This document shows, in pieces, positions 1 to 10,959 of a stretch of 64,000 bases of DNA. The notes under the pieces were generated by a model that saw only the letters and a list, made by a program, of their open reading frames with translations, was not told the DNA's origin and did no database searches. A program made the position numbers and the translations under genes. Numbering within the stretch: position 1 is the stretch's first letter; each line of letters starts with the position of its first letter. Origin of the DNA: Ditylenchus dipsaci (Eukaryota; Nematoda; Chromadorea; Rhabditida; Anguinidae); contig SADC01000348.1 in assembly GCA_004194705.1 (NCBI GenBank), positions 124,001-188,000 on the forward strand, given 5' to 3'.

Positions 1-61
1 GGGCACCACCTCTTATAAGCGTCAAATTGACAAACCAAATCGTAAAAAATATGCACTGTAT

Positions 62-120
62 CGAGAGTTACACTATATTGAGAGTGCACTATATTGAGAG
101 TGCACTATATTGAGAGTGGA
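62..120. repeat. Short tandem array, 18-nt unit
   Basis: About four imperfect copies of an 18-nt unit (core GAGAGTGCACTATATT). Read on the minus strand the unit is close to the CAGTCAACTCTCGCTATA unit of the larger arrays elsewhere in this window, so it is probably a fragment of the same interspersed array family. Confidence 0.6.
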
Positions 121-616
121 TGGTATATAAAAAGCACTGAATTAAATGTCCCTTTTTGACAAAAATTAACCAAATTGACCAAATTGTGATTTTTTTTGCA
201 AATGTACTTTTTTCAAAGTTCTGGCCTTTTTTATGCGGACTTTTAAAAATTATTCAAGCAGCTCTTATTTGTGAATAGAAGCCCACTCTTCATACCAACA
301 TACAAAGTAGAAGTATTATTGCTTTCTGAAAGCAGGTCAACTTTAGAAAGAAAATGAAAAATTAAGCCTAGAAGACCGGAAGACAACTATTTTGAGAAAA
401 TGCTATGCGCCACTATCAGCAGGCACTTCGAGAAACACAACGAAATTAGCAATCAATAAACTTTTCAACTTGCTTGACCATCGAAGCTTTCTGGTTTTTA
501 TTTCAGTAGAAATAATAATAAGTTTCGCTGACTCAGCTGCAATCATGTAAATAAGCAGTAACTTTCGAACTTGGAGGTTTTAAACAAGTAAAGTGCCGTG
601 ATTTATTAGTTCTAGC

Positions 617-715
617 TAGGGTTGGGCAAATTACCGCTATTTTTTTCCCCGGTATTAATACCGTATGAATACCGGAAACCGGTATTTTTCGGTATTTTGT
701 TACCAAATGGTTAAG
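617..715. repeat. hAT-like terminus with ACCGGTATT motifs
   Basis: Starts with TAGGGTTGGG and continues with repeated palindromic ACCGGTATT/AATACCGG motifs. The TAGGGTTG start matches the verified ends of other hAT-type elements here. No partner end or target duplication was found, so this is a single-ended fragment. Confidence 0.45.
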
Positions 716-962
716 AGGGGGGTTAAGACATAAAAGTGAAAAACAGTAATTTTTTTATTTTTTCGGACGATACACTATTTGTGCATACTATTCGCATACT
801 ATCATATGCTATCTGCGTATACGTATATCACCTGCCTCTGCAACAAAAATTCAATACTACTAAATAATTTTGACTGTCTTTTTCGCAGTATTCTAAGTAG
901 CCATTCATATTCAGTTATAATATATATTTTATATAAAAATGTTATATAACAGTTATTTAAAA

Positions 963-1081
963 TTGACCCACTTTTTGAAGACTTCTCTTATGCAAATTAC
1001 CACTCATTTTGTAGCTAGTGAGATAAGCTACAAAATAGATGGTAATTTGCCCGAGAGCGATCTTCAAAAGTGGGTCAAAAA
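963..1081. repeat. Fold-back repeat, family A
   Basis: Two inverted arms of about 55 nt, from TGACCCACTTTTTGAAGA to TCTTCAAAAGTGGGTCA, around a small loop. The same palindrome, diverged, recurs near 14270-14400, 16690-16755, 19690-19880 and 25900-26080. The ORF across it is only the translated palindrome. Confidence 0.7.
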
Positions 1082-1228
1082 CACAATGCCACAAACCCAT
1101 TTTTTGAATTTAGGGGGGTCTTAGAGGATTTACGGTGTCATTTATGTCATTTTTAAGTAAAAAGATTTTACTAGGAACAATAGCAAACACCAACAGACAA
1201 ACTTTATTAAAAACACCGAGCCAACAAG

Positions 1229-1421
1229 CTACTTTTCTTCGAACAAAATATCCTCATCAGATAACACATTTTTAACAAAATCAGATACTTCGTTTGCGTT
1301 TTCCTCGATATCTTCTTCTTCCGTTGCATCGTCACAGCTTGATTTCTTGAATAGATTCTTGTGCTTCAACATCAGGTTGTGCTTGATTGATGTGAGCTTC
1401 AAGTCCATCTCCATATCGAGA
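1229..1421 (-). CDS. Orphan 3' exon with acidic tail, unrecognised
   Basis: A minus-strand open frame follows a good acceptor (TTTTCTTTTAG) and ends in an acidic tail (DDATEEEDIEEN, then SDEDILFEEK and a stop). An AATAAA signal lies on the minus strand about 20 nt downstream (plus-strand TTTATT at 1203). It looks like the terminal exon of a minus-strand gene or a transposase C-terminus; no upstream exon was found and the product is not recognised. Confidence 0.35.
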
Positions 1422-1569
1422 CTAAAAGAAAAACTCATCAAAGATCGACAACCAAGCGTCAGTCTGATCTTCTTAGCATCAAGCTGACTCAAGCTGGATT
1501 TTCAGTAATTGGTTTAAATTCGTAAGTCACTGTATAATTTCTCAACTTTTAAATATTATTTAATTATAG

Positions 1570-1752
1570 GATCGTACTCTGAAGCAAAGGTATGATGCCA
1601 GATTCAAGTTTATTCATGGTGTTTACGAAATTATTGTCTGCACCGATTCGGGAGCTAAAGTTCATAATTTTGCTGGCGTTGAACATCGACAACGACCCAA
1701 AAAGCCTACCGATTTCGAATGGATTGCAGAGCAAAAAGACCTGGGGCAGTAG
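1570..1752 (+). CDS. Orphan 60-residue exon, unrecognised
   Basis: An acceptor (AATTATAG) is followed by 60 open codons and a TAG stop. The peptide is mixed and basic, containing RYDARFKFIHGVYEIIVCTD and ending in WIAEQKDLGQ, and does not look like a repeat shadow. A possible upstream exon ends at 1521 before GTAAGT (peptide LTQAGFSVIGLNS), but its phase does not join cleanly, which would need one base more or less. Product unknown; it may be the end of a decayed gene. Confidence 0.3.
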   Translation, partial: DRTLKQRYDARFKFIHGVYEIIVCTDSGAKVHNFAGVEHRQRPKKPTDFEWIAEQKDLGQ

Positions 1753-2884
1753 TTATTTTTTGGCTTCTTTCGGCTTTTCGGAGGCATGTCCACGGTTCGA
1801 AGCCGAGCAGAACTTACAGATGGCCTCGACTGATTTTTTGCCTGCGACAAGCTCTTGCACATTTTCGAAAAACTTCCAGCACCAGTGCTTAGGTTCGCAC
1901 CGTAATGAGCCTGAAAAAAAACACGTTTAAAGAAACACATAAAACTGCAATTCAAGAAGAAAACAGTTTTTTTAACTGACACGAAACTTATGAAGGCTCT
2001 GTTGTACATACAGTTAATTTTGAATTTGCGCAAGTTGTGATTAAAATCGCAGATCTGCGCTCCGCAAGTGCGGGCACAAATAGGTTCGAATTTGCGGATC
2101 GCATTTGAACCAAAAAAACCATCGAATTGATACTAAGTGATTTTGGGTAAGGTTGGTTACCACAAAGCGGCCAAAATGAATGTCAACTTTACAAAAAGTA
2201 CTTAAATGTGTTTAGAGAAACATGCATACCGTATATTCTTTTGTAATTACCCATGGGTAATTGTTTTTCAACCACTGAAAAATTTTAAAATCGTAACTTA
2301 AAAATGGCTTTAACTACGCAATTTTAGTAAGAAATAAGAAGGGGTGAGTAATTTTTAAAAAATGGGTAATTAATAGAGAACATGCAGTAGTTTTTTATAA
2401 TTAACCTTCTAAGTTTTTCACTTTATTTGAATAAGGGAATCGAGGGCTACAAAACTCGGTGTTTGGAATCTTATCGCAAAATAACAATCAGTTTTTAAAA
2501 ATTTAATGATGTTTGACAATGGGGGTTTTCGCCGTGGTTCATTCTAAGCTTAGGCAAGGGTAGGCCAGCGTACAGGGCGGCCCAAAAAAACCTGAAATTT
2601 TTCAAAATTAACACTGTTTTGTTTAAGACTTTTGAATTTATATATTTCTTACATTATTTATAAGTGTTTGTAGCTTGTTTAGGCTTGTTGAGGCTACGTG
2701 CTAGTGCAAAAGCATTTCGAAAATAACAACGAAATTTCAAAGAAGTATGTCAGAATTTGATGTTCAAATTCAGACTTTTTGAACAGTTTAAATTAGACAG
2801 TTCAGTCATTGAAATTTTGCGTGTCGCATTCATTTATTGTTTTTTTCATCGTGTATTTATTTTTTTATATTGAATTTGGTGTAA
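1753..2884. other. No gene seen; repeat fragments
   Basis: Short spurious frames on both strands only. Around 2229-2385 there is a mariner-type end (TACCGTATATTC) with self-complementary GGGTAATT motifs, and near 2540 a short piece (GGCCAGCGTACAGG) that recurs near 42430 and, diverged, 42770. Confidence 0.5.
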
Positions 2885-3075
2885 CAAGGATGGACGGTTG
2901 CAGTCTTAGGTCATAAGGTCAGTTTTGAGGCAAGCAACATATGGAAGCAACCATTTAGTGAGTTAGCCCTGTGGAGCGAGCCGCGTTTATCTCATGCTAC
3001 GAGAGCTAGACCTAAGACTACGGTAGAATGAGAGAACTCGGTACCGGCCTCACAACCGTTATCTAAACATCCTTG
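2885..3075. repeat. Small inverted-repeat element
   Basis: Begins CAAGGATGGACGGTTG and ends CAACCGTTATCTAAACATCC TTG, giving imperfect terminal inverted repeats of about 20 nt. It has no coding potential and looks like a small non-autonomous DNA transposon. Confidence 0.45.
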
Positions 3076-3279
3076 CTTACGCCAAAAAATCTGTATATCA
3101 TAAAGTGCACGGAAGCCCTTGACAAAAATTTTCGGGTTTTTTCAGTTTTTTTGGGCCATTCTGTATGTGAGGGTGGACCTGCACAGTAGTCGAAGGTACA
3201 GTCAAAACCCAGTTTAGTGAGACTCCTGAGGACCGGAAAAAAAGTCGCACTAAATAGGGGTTGCACTAAATCCGTGTTG

Positions 3280-3660
3280 CACCTTTTATGGCGCTGGCGG
3301 CCAAATTTTGAACTGGCGCTGGCTCCAACGGCAAAAATTTGACAACTAAGCGCCGGCGCTGGCAACGCTGTTTTTTGAAATGCCTCGTGTCGCCGCCAGA
3401 CGCCGGCTCCAAAATTTTTTGGAGCCTGGCGCTGGTGCCGATTTTTTTGAGCGTGCAGATATGCACAGTAGTCTAACAAGGAAACCACGCGAACTGGCGG
3501 TGGCAAAATATGAGGTGCCGCCGGCGGCGGCGGTGGCGCCGGCGGCTGAAAATGAGGTCGGCGGCGGTGGCGGTGGCGGTGCGGCGGAGTAATTAGGCTG
3601 CGGCGGCGGCAGCGGTGGCGGCGATCTGGCGGCGGCGGTAGCAGCGATGCTTTTCTTGGT
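3280..3660. repeat. GC-rich hAT-type subterminal repeats
   Basis: A GC-rich island of GGCGCTGGC, GCGCCGGCG and GGCGGCGGT motifs, like the ends of the hAT copies at 7550-7661, 32323-32708 and 41433-42008. Long open frames here encode only simple Pro/Arg/Gly runs and are not genes. An 11-bp direct repeat GCACAGTAGTC lies at 3181-3191 and 3463-3473 and may mark an insertion. Confidence 0.5.
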
Positions 3661-3789
3661 ACCTGTAATCCATGAGACTTCTGGAAGTCCGAAATTGAGG
3701 TGAAAAGCAAAATGGTTTGGTACATTTTACAGTAAGCTTGACTTTCTAGACATATACTTCGATTTCTCAGATGGCATTGTGGCATTGAA

Positions 3790-4518
3790 TCGTCCCCCTC
3801 CCTAAAATTAAAATTAAAATTAAAAATTAGGGTATAATACCCTCCAAGTAGTTGGGGTGCTGTTTAAAGGCTGAGATACCCTTGGGAGGGGTTGATGCTC
3901 TTTAGGGTGTTGAGTCACAATCCAGGTAGTTGGGGTGCTGACCTGATGATTGGGGTGTCGTCAAAATAGTTGAGCTTGCCTGTTGTCTGAGGTATTCGCA
4001 TAAAATTAGGGATGCTGCGATGCGACAAATGTACCCTAGCTATACACTTTTCTACCCTACTTGATCAACTTCTTTAACGTACCCATTCACTCTCGTGATA
4101 TTCTTGACCACCCTCGTGAACTTAAACCAAAAGTAATATACCAAAAAAAATGAACAGGTGAATCTTGTTTTACCCTCCGAAATTGATACCGAAAAAACTC
4201 ATCTTTAACTAATCTGCCCATCTAAATCGAATACCCAGCTGAACTTAAAATATTGAAAAGAAATTTTTTCAGATATTGGATAGACCGACCTTTAACTTTG
4301 GACTGAACACTTGGAATAGGATCAAAAGTGCGTGGAGTACTAGAAAAGTATTGTATGGTCAGCACAAAACTCGGGTATTTTAATTTTTTCGTAGAAATAA
4401 CAACTTAATCCTTCATAGCACATTTTTGAGGCTTTAGTGCGATAAGCAGAAAATTCAATGTTAAAAATAAAAAAAATGATTGCTTTTTTGTTGAACTTTC
4501 AAAAATTTAGTTTTTCAG
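3790..4518. other. Intergenic; no gene seen
   Basis: AT-rich sequence with an (AAAATT)n run and a few loosely repeated GTAGTTGGGGTGCTG segments around 3848-3940. An upstream exon of the 4.5-7.1 kb gene may lie here, since its first visible exon starts at an acceptor, but none is identified. Confidence 0.4.
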
Positions 4519-7088
4519 CCTAAGTATGACTACTCCAGCTTGCTCCCGACTTATGAAGTGCCGATTCTCAACGTCCAGAAGAAGCTATTTGTTTCTATTC
4601 CTCAAGGATACCTCCCGAAAGGTCATCCAGCAACTTCCTTCCGTCAACCCATCATTTTCAACTATAAGCAAGGGGACGAACGAGAATATTTAATCAAGTA
4701 CTTGGACAAGAAGACATGTCTGGATTCCGAATCTTTCTACTTGGCCTACATTGGCCGTATTGTGCAAGCAGGTGTGCTGAATCTGCCTGATTTCGCTTAC
4801 TTGACAATGTTCATACGACTTTTGGGTGGTGCAAAGCTAGGTAAATTTTCTTTTTGCTTCTTTCTACTTGACCCAGTCATAGGCAAAGCCTGGTAAAACT
4901 TTTTTTTTCTACATTTTATGTTCAGAGATCCCAGAATCATTGTCTCAAAACCACGATCCGGACTTTTGTGTCATCAATGAGCTACCAGCATCCGAAAATA
5001 AACCATATTTTTACATGCAGCTTTTACAATTCGCTAAACTAACCACGGATGCCAAAATGCGCAGTTTGTCCAGGAATCAAGTTGAATGGGGAACAGTGCT
5101 GAGGTAGTTAAACTTACATTTTTATGTAAATATATAACAGATAAATTCAAAATCGGCAGCGAATTTGGCATACCTCCTTGTCTAAACTATGTTTTAGAGA
5201 CTCGTTGCTCCCTGCCTATAATATGAATCATAGAAGTGGGGACAGAGAAGTGATGGAAGCAGCTGGTCTCAGACAGTTTCGAAACAGGTTTCACAGATTT
5301 TACCAGAAACTCAACCAGAATAGAAAGCCAATTGCTAATTCATGGTTTTGCCGTCTAGGCAAGAACCCAAGTAAGTCACATTCTTTTGCTTAGCTTTTGT
5401 TTATTTAATAACTGGTTTAATTTTAGATCCTAATGGTAATCAGCAAGTGGTTCAAGCGCTTATTGTGGCTGAAGAGCAAGACACCAACACTGCTGAGAAA
5501 GTTGCTGAAATGATCAAGAAAATGACCACGCCGAAGGTTCACTTTTAACATATAGTTGATTTAAAAGGATCTAATATGCACATTATAGATGCTAATACTA
5601 ATATGCAACTAGTCCTTGATGCTATTGAAGATGATGATGTCGAAGGTAACTACAGTTAATTGAAAACTCACAGTCAAAAAGTAGACAGTTGTTTAAAAAA
5701 GTTAACTATGAATCATTAGTGAGAATTTTAAATTTAATTTTCTCATTTCACCCACCGAGTTGAAAAGTTTTGTAAATAACACTGCATCTTAAAAATATTT
5801 TTTATTAACTACAATAAAATAAAACTTTCAAACTCGATGGGTGAAATCAGTAAAAGAAGTCTTAACCCTTCGATTAAGTGTTCACAGTTAAGTTTTTTTA
5901 ACAACTGTACACTTTTTGACGATTAATTTGAGCTTATTGATTAAGATATGCCGTCATCACAGCCGAGACCAACTAAAGCAGATTTTCATGGTCTTGAAGT
6001 GACCATTGTAGAGGATGAAGATGGCAAACGCATTTGGGTTGGAGATGGCCAACTGCCCGAGCTCTACCGGCCTTTCAACTATAGAATAGACAAGCGCACT
6101 GGCAGAGAAAATTTTCAGTGCCTCAGTTGTTCCAGGTGAAAAAAGGCCACACAAATATAAAAGTAACTCTTTCACTCTTTTAGTCAAAACAAAAGAGACA
6201 AATGCAGTATTGTCGCCGTTAGAAAACAAAACGAAAATTATTTGTTCAATGACTTTTCTCATAGCCCTTTTGTTTGGCAGGTCAGCTGCAGCTAAATGTG
6301 AGAGAGCTCAAGTTTCGGTAAATGATAAATATAAAAATAGGGATAACAATAAAAATTAAAAATTTCAGAACTTTCATAGCACCGAGATCCTTTTATACGG
6401 GTAGATTCTCGAAGATTTTCTTAGAAGAGAAAGAGTCGTCAGAATCGTCTCATCAGTCGTTTCTTGAGTATATTTCTGCTGTTGTAATTCCACAAGTGGG
6501 TGATGGTCTGCTGAACTACCGCAAAAATGATGCAGAAGAGAGAATCAGTCTTGTATTTTTTTAATACTTTGTTATCGTTGTTGCTCGTTATTGCTCAAAA
6601 TCATTTAGAGAAGTGGTAAATCTATGCTGTATGCTCTTGTCACTGAGCTTGGACAAGTGATTTGGATTGGTATATGCAATGACAAAGACAAAAGTTGGGT
6701 TGCTCGAAGGTGTGTTCACAGCACCCACTTTCTTCGTCATTCACCACACATTTACTCTGTTATCCTCACACAAGATGCTCATGCAGACGACATCAAGAAT
6801 GGAGAGTACCTCACAATGATTGCCGAAGGTGAGAATTTATTTTTCATCTTTTGCAAACTTTTTAATACTTCAGACCTAAACCAGCGGATGATTCCAACTA
6901 CCACCGTCAACCTACTGCAACTGGAGAATAACGAATATCCGTCTGAGCAGCACATCCAACTTGCAACCGACTTCCTAGACCAGCACAGAAATTGGGTGAA
7001 TGTCTTATTTGAAGGGCTGAAAGATCCGAGAAGATATCAAAAACTTCAATTAATTAAAGAGCGCCCGCTCTCTCCATCTCATTTTTGA
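4519..7088 (+). CDS. Multi-exon gene, unrecognised, with a Cys-rich segment
   Basis: Exons supported by splice sites and phase: 4519-4840, 4926-5103, 5198-5370 and 5427 to about 5539. Less certain: 5946-6135, 6281-6317, a frame from 6369, 6609 to about 6829, and 6875-7088 (stop). Introns are 45-95 nt. The first four exons give a continuous peptide of about 260 residues with no family I recognise (segments KYDYSSLLPTYEVPI, GTVLRDSLLPAYNMN). Exons 5946-6317 give a C-x2-C...C pattern (FQCLSCSRSAAAKC) reminiscent of FLYWCH-type fingers of Mutator-type transposases, which is only a suggestion. The joins at 5539/5590 and 6317/6369 do not keep phase, so there may be two genes, or base errors. An hAT 3' end follows directly. 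Confidence 0.55.
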
Positions 7089-7263
7089 TCACAAACTTTG
7101 TATTGAATAATTTGCTTGAATTAACAATGAATTTTTCAAACAAGATTAAAGCTTGCACAAAGATTATAATCTTCATAGGGAATCGCAAAAAAAGAATGGG
7201 TGAGTTTTTTTCAAATTTTTAAGGTATTGACAACAGGTGAGACCAAGGCATTTTTAAAGGAAA

Positions 7264-7456
7264 ATTTTTTCGTCGAAAGGTGGTATCAAAACAAAGATTT
7301 TTTGAGATCTTAGCAACGCCAGCTACAAGTGCAAGAGTGGAAAGACTATTCAGTATCATGGCTATGTTCTCTTCAGGAAGAAAGACTCTAGCAGGACCAA
7401 TTTTACAAAGTACCAAAACAATGCTTGTTTTAAATGGTCTTCTCGTGAAAATATGA
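7264..7456 (+). pseudogene. hAT transposase C-terminal dimerisation domain (fragment)
   Basis: The open frame ending at 7456 reads FFEILATPATSARVERLFSI then SSGRKTLAGP and a leucine-rich end. This is the ATSA-x-VERLFS...R..L signature of the hAT dimerisation domain (hAT_C family), the last part of hAT transposases. No catalytic core was found upstream, so it is a 5'-truncated copy. A second, shorter copy of the same 3' end lies at 50815-51008 on the minus strand. Confidence 0.8.
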
Positions 7457-7661
7457 TAAAATGACATAATTTAGAATTTTACTGTTCTCTTGCAAAATAT
7501 AATTCTATGACAAACATAAATTGAACAGAAATTTTTTTTTGACAGTCAAGCGTTAGCTGGCGGCGGCGGTGGCGGCGGCGGCGATGGCATCGCCGGCGGC
7601 GGCGGCGAAATAAAAAGTGCCGCCGGCGGTGGCGGTGGTTTTTCAGAGGCGTGCAACCATG
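7457..7661 (+). mobile_element. hAT element 3' end with GGC-rich subterminal repeats
   Basis: After the transposase stop comes a 3' tail shared with the 50.8-kb copy (TTTTACTGTTCTCTTGCAAA, then GCGTTAGCTGG), followed by GGCGGCGGT repeats and the terminus GGCGTGCAACCATG. Read inward, that terminus is CATGGTTGCACGCC, which matches CATAGTTGCACGGCC of the element at 32323. The left end was not found. Confidence 0.65.
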
Positions 7662-7785
7662 TTTATAACACCCTCTTCCATTGATCTATTGCAAAATAAT
7701 TTTTTAAATCACAATAATAGTCTTTTTCAAATGTATCATATTCATTATTGCTTTTCACTTTTAAAGCGAAAAAATAGTTTTGAGA

Positions 7786-8071
7786 ATGCAATATTACCAA
7801 AATTTTCTTACTGTCCTTGTTTGCGGTCTTCTAGCTGGCCAGTTAAATGCTAGTCCTTTTAGCGGTAAAGTCGGTAAGAATTTTGTTTTAATATTTTTTA
7901 CACTGAGATTTGTTTATAGAGGGTGATAAGTGCAATCCTTACATTCATATTCAAGAATGTGGAGAAAACCTAGTTTGCAGACCATTTAGCTGTGGCCCAC
8001 CTGGCGTGTTGGGATATTGTCAGCCTGTTAAAAATTTGAATGCTAAACACAAGAATCTTGTAAATTGCTGA
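7786..8071 (+). CDS. Small secreted cysteine-rich protein
   Basis: Two exons, 7786-7873 and 7920-8071, with GTAAGA donor and TTATAG acceptor, encode 79 residues. The start MQYYQNFLTVLVCGLLAGQL is a good signal peptide, with likely cleavage after LNA. The mature part has six cysteines spaced 8, 5, 4, 8 and 15 residues apart, the fourth followed by GPPGVLGYC. The even number and spacing suggest three disulphides in one extracellular domain. The pattern vaguely recalls IGFBP-like or EB modules, but I cannot assign a family. Splice phase, signal peptide and cysteine content together make this a convincing gene; target and function are unknown. It lies 120 nt after an hAT end. Confidence 0.7.
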
Positions 8072-8174
8072 AATTAAACTACTTGTTGTGGTCAATTACA
8101 AGTAAATATATTCATCTCTATAAGAAAAATTTATCAGCACCAACTAAGAAAACCTCATATATGCAACACTTATA

Positions 8175-8753
8175 TTAGGTTGGGGAATAAGTTCGCGAAC
8201 TACTTTTTGATGAATAAATTTATTTAGCAGACGGAATCACCCATATATATGTCATATATGAAAAGAAAGCTCTCTTATTTCACTTTCTTTCCCATCTAAA
8301 GACTTGGCCTTTTTTTTAAATATTGTAATTTTGCTTTCGCAATGTGGTCCATCAAAATTTTGCTAGGGAGAATCTCCGCACTCACCTCCGCTCACCATTT
8401 TCGTCATTTCGTCATTCGTCATTCGTCACTGGTTAAAAGTGTTAAATCATGCAGCAACATCTTAGCACTAAGTTGTGGCGCAGCTACAAAACATATTAAT
8501 ATTAATTAATATTAACTAATGAATTTGCAGCATAGATGAGTGCGGAGCATCTCCCTAGTGAAATTTTGATGGACCACATTTCAGAAGCAAAATTCCGATA
8601 TTTTTTTTTTGATAAAAACGCCAAGTCTTGAGACTGTAATGAAAGAAGAAGAAAAAAATTTCTTTTGACATATAACATGCTATATGGATGATTCACTTCG
8701 ATCAATAAATTTATGCATTGAAAATTAGTTCGTGAACTTATCCCCTAACCTGA
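8175..8753. mobile_element. mariner-type MITE with long inverted arms
   Basis: Terminal repeats TTAGGTTGGGGAATAAGTTC and its inverse (GAACTTATCCCCTAACCTGA) are flanked by TA on both sides (8173-8174, 8754-8755). TTAGGTTGG...AATAAGTTC is a familiar mariner-type end. The interior is itself an imperfect long palindrome (AGACTTGGC, TGGTCCATCAAAATTT and CTCCGCACTCA each recur inverted). No transposase. Confidence 0.8.
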
Positions 8754-8774
8754 TACATACATTTTGGGTCATTA

Positions 8775-9217
8775 GTGAGGTCATTTTGATAAGTTGACAC
8801 GCGTTTTTATCACTTTACGTGATCAAATTTTTTATTGAATTTCTAGCGTCACGACAACATCTTATCACCATGTTTGAGCGCAGCTCAAGAGCTACAAAAC
8901 CCATGTTACAGAATAACTTTTTTCAAAAAGTGTGTCAAGATATGGTTTTTCGGAAAAATCAATTCTTTAAAAAATGACTAAAATCCAAAAAGTTTGAAAA
9001 ACTTGGATTTTGGTTATTTTTTTAAGAAATTGATTTTTTCAAGTATTAATATCTCATAACTCAATTTTCAAAAAATCATTCTGTGATATGGGCTTTGTAG
9101 CTTTTCTGCCTCGCTACAACATGGTGCTAAAATGTTGCTGTAAAATCGAAAGTTCGAGTAGACTTTTGATCAATTAAATTGTTGAAAACGCTTGTCAATT
9201 TCTCAAAATGACCGCAC
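8775..9217. repeat. Fold-back element
   Basis: The ends GTGAGGTCATTTTGATAAGT and CTCAAAATGACCGCAC are inverted, and inner segments also pair (CCAAAAAGTTTG with its inverse, GGGCTTTGTAGC with GCTACAAAACCC). The centre is near 8995 and the arms about 200 nt. No coding potential. Confidence 0.7.
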
Positions 9218-9899
9218 AAGTGTTTGGAGCCAAATAGTAACTTTTCTAATATAATCAAGCTGTGTTTAATATGTAATTTGAAAGAAGAGATACAGAGTTA
9301 CAAAATACTATAAAAAGTATAAAATATTATTGCAACATTGATCAAATAAGACTTCGGAAATCCGTTTTGAGCTTATCTTCCAACCGTTAGTGCTGTACAT
9401 AATTCATTTGACCGGGTAAGTTTTTGATTTTCTGCTCAGAGATATCAACATTATGTTAAGCTATGTTGTAGCGAAGTTCGTGAAAAACTCTAATTTAGAA
9501 CAATTATTATATGTCAGAGTGTTGAGATACAGTTTCAACCCTTGATTTCACGTCACATTCGATTGATGTCACCCAAAAATGGACTAATTTAGTCGGCTTT
9601 GACTTAAATTTAGTTAAAGTGATTTCTCGATTTAACGTCAGCTCAAGGCGGCAACCGGACAAAAACGACTTTTTCCGGATTTCTCGCGCGACAAAAATGA
9701 CTTTTACTCCCAACTACGGATGGCTTAAAATTTTAAAATTTTTTTGTCAAAATTATGTTCCAGGTGGAAGACCACTTGGTTTGGTCACTCTGCATGGAGT
9801 TCTAAGCTATTCTAAGACGTGATGTAGAGGTTGCTGGTACGGATCTCCCTGGGCGGATATCTAATTTTTTATTATGATTTTGAGTGTTTGAGTGGTGTA

Positions 9900-10436
9900 G
9901 AATTTTGGCTCTACCGTGTTTCGTCCCAAATTGTTTCCGCCAAAAAGCGTTATAGACAAAAACGTTACATTTTTAATGCACTTTTTTAATTTTTAATGCA
10001 TTTTTTTTAACGTTACATTATTAATTAATTATTTTGCTACATATGGTTTTTCTAACTAATTTTGTGCACATTCTCATTTACAAGTTTTTACTTAAATTGA
10101 TGCTAGAGAGTAAAGCTACATTTTGAGCATGAGGTTGTAAATGACCATGTCTGCAATATTTGCTGAAAACCCTAAAATTTCCGGAATCCTGGACTTTTTT
10201 GAAAACTTTTGGGGTTTTTCAGCAAATATTGCAGACATGGTCATATACAACCTTATATGCAAAATCTAGCCCTGCTCTCTAGCATCAATTTGAGTATAAA
10301 CTTGTAGATGATAATATCTACAAAATTAGTTAGAAAAACCATATGTAGAAAACTAATTAATTAAAAATGTAACGTTTTTGGCTATAACGATTTTTGGCGG
10401 AAACAATTTGGGACGAAACAGGGTAGAGCCAGAATT
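9900..10436. repeat. Long fold-back element
   Basis: The left end (TTTTGGCTCTACCGTGTTTC, then GTCCCAAATTGTTTCCGCC) is repeated inverted at the right end (GGCGGAAACAATTTGGGAC, then GGGTAGAGCCAGAATTCC). Inner parts pair as well, for example TGCAATATTTGCTGAAAA with its inverse and AGCATCAATTTGAG with its inverse. Arms are about 260 nt around a short centre near 10170. A transcript would form a long hairpin. Confidence 0.8.
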
Positions 10437-10445
10437 CCATATACT

Positions 10446-10500
10446 CATCACCAAAGTTGCTGGTTCGAACCCCTCTGGGTGCAATCAGTCCTGAATACAG
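10446..10500 (+). other. Possible tRNA-derived SINE fragment (B box)
   Basis: GGTTCGAACCCC is a good RNA polymerase III B box, but there is no matching A box or tRNA fold upstream. A diverged copy (GAGGTTGCTGGTACGGATC) lies at about 9826 on the other side of the fold-back element, suggesting that a SINE was interrupted. Confidence 0.3.
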
Positions 10501-10795
10501 CACCTCGATTCATGGTCCTGGTTACTAGGCGCTTAACGGACTTAGCGGAGCATAAGGTGCTTTTAGATGGTTTGGGTTGATTTGGGGTGGTTTCAGCAGT
10601 TTAAGGTTGATTACGGATGGCTTAAAAAAATTAAAAAAAATGATCGACGGAAAAATGACCAGCGGAAAAATGACCGCGGAAAAGGGAATGAGCGTTTTTG
10701 ATTCATTCATGCTGATTATGACGGAAAAGGCCGATGTTAGGCAATTTCTACTTGGTGACTAAGTTCAAGTTAAACATGAAGAATTATAAAACTAG

Positions 10796-10945
10796 AAAAG
10801 TCGGTTTTGTCGCACGACCAATCCGGAAAAAAGTCGGTTTTGTCGCGCGACAAATCCGGATGTAATCGTTTTTGTCGCACGACATATACTTTTAAAATCC
10901 GGTTTTTTCGCGCGACAAATACTTTTGAAAATCCGGTTTTGTCCG
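10796..10945. repeat. GTCGCGCGAC palindrome repeats
   Basis: Five spaced copies of a palindromic motif (GTCGCGCGAC or GTCGCACGAC) alternate with AATCCGG. Related motifs (ACCGGACAAAAACGAC, TCTCGCGCGACAAAAATGAC) occur inverted at about 9650-9695. They look like the subterminal repeats of one element running from about 9630 to 10960 that encloses the fold-back above. Confidence 0.5.
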
Positions 10946-10959
10946 GTTGCCCTCAAGGC

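Noticed and set aside
939..1124. 61-residue frame recurring in similar form near 14263 and 16512
   Set aside because: Produced by the family A palindrome; similarity between copies is DNA-level repeat similarity.
3063..3785. 240-residue proline/arginine-rich minus-strand frame
   Set aside because: It is the translation of GC-rich triplet repeats typical of hAT ends here; no splice sites, no domain, and open frames exist on both strands.
10446..10500. Functional tRNA gene
   Set aside because: A good B box but no acceptor stem, anticodon arm or A box could be folded.
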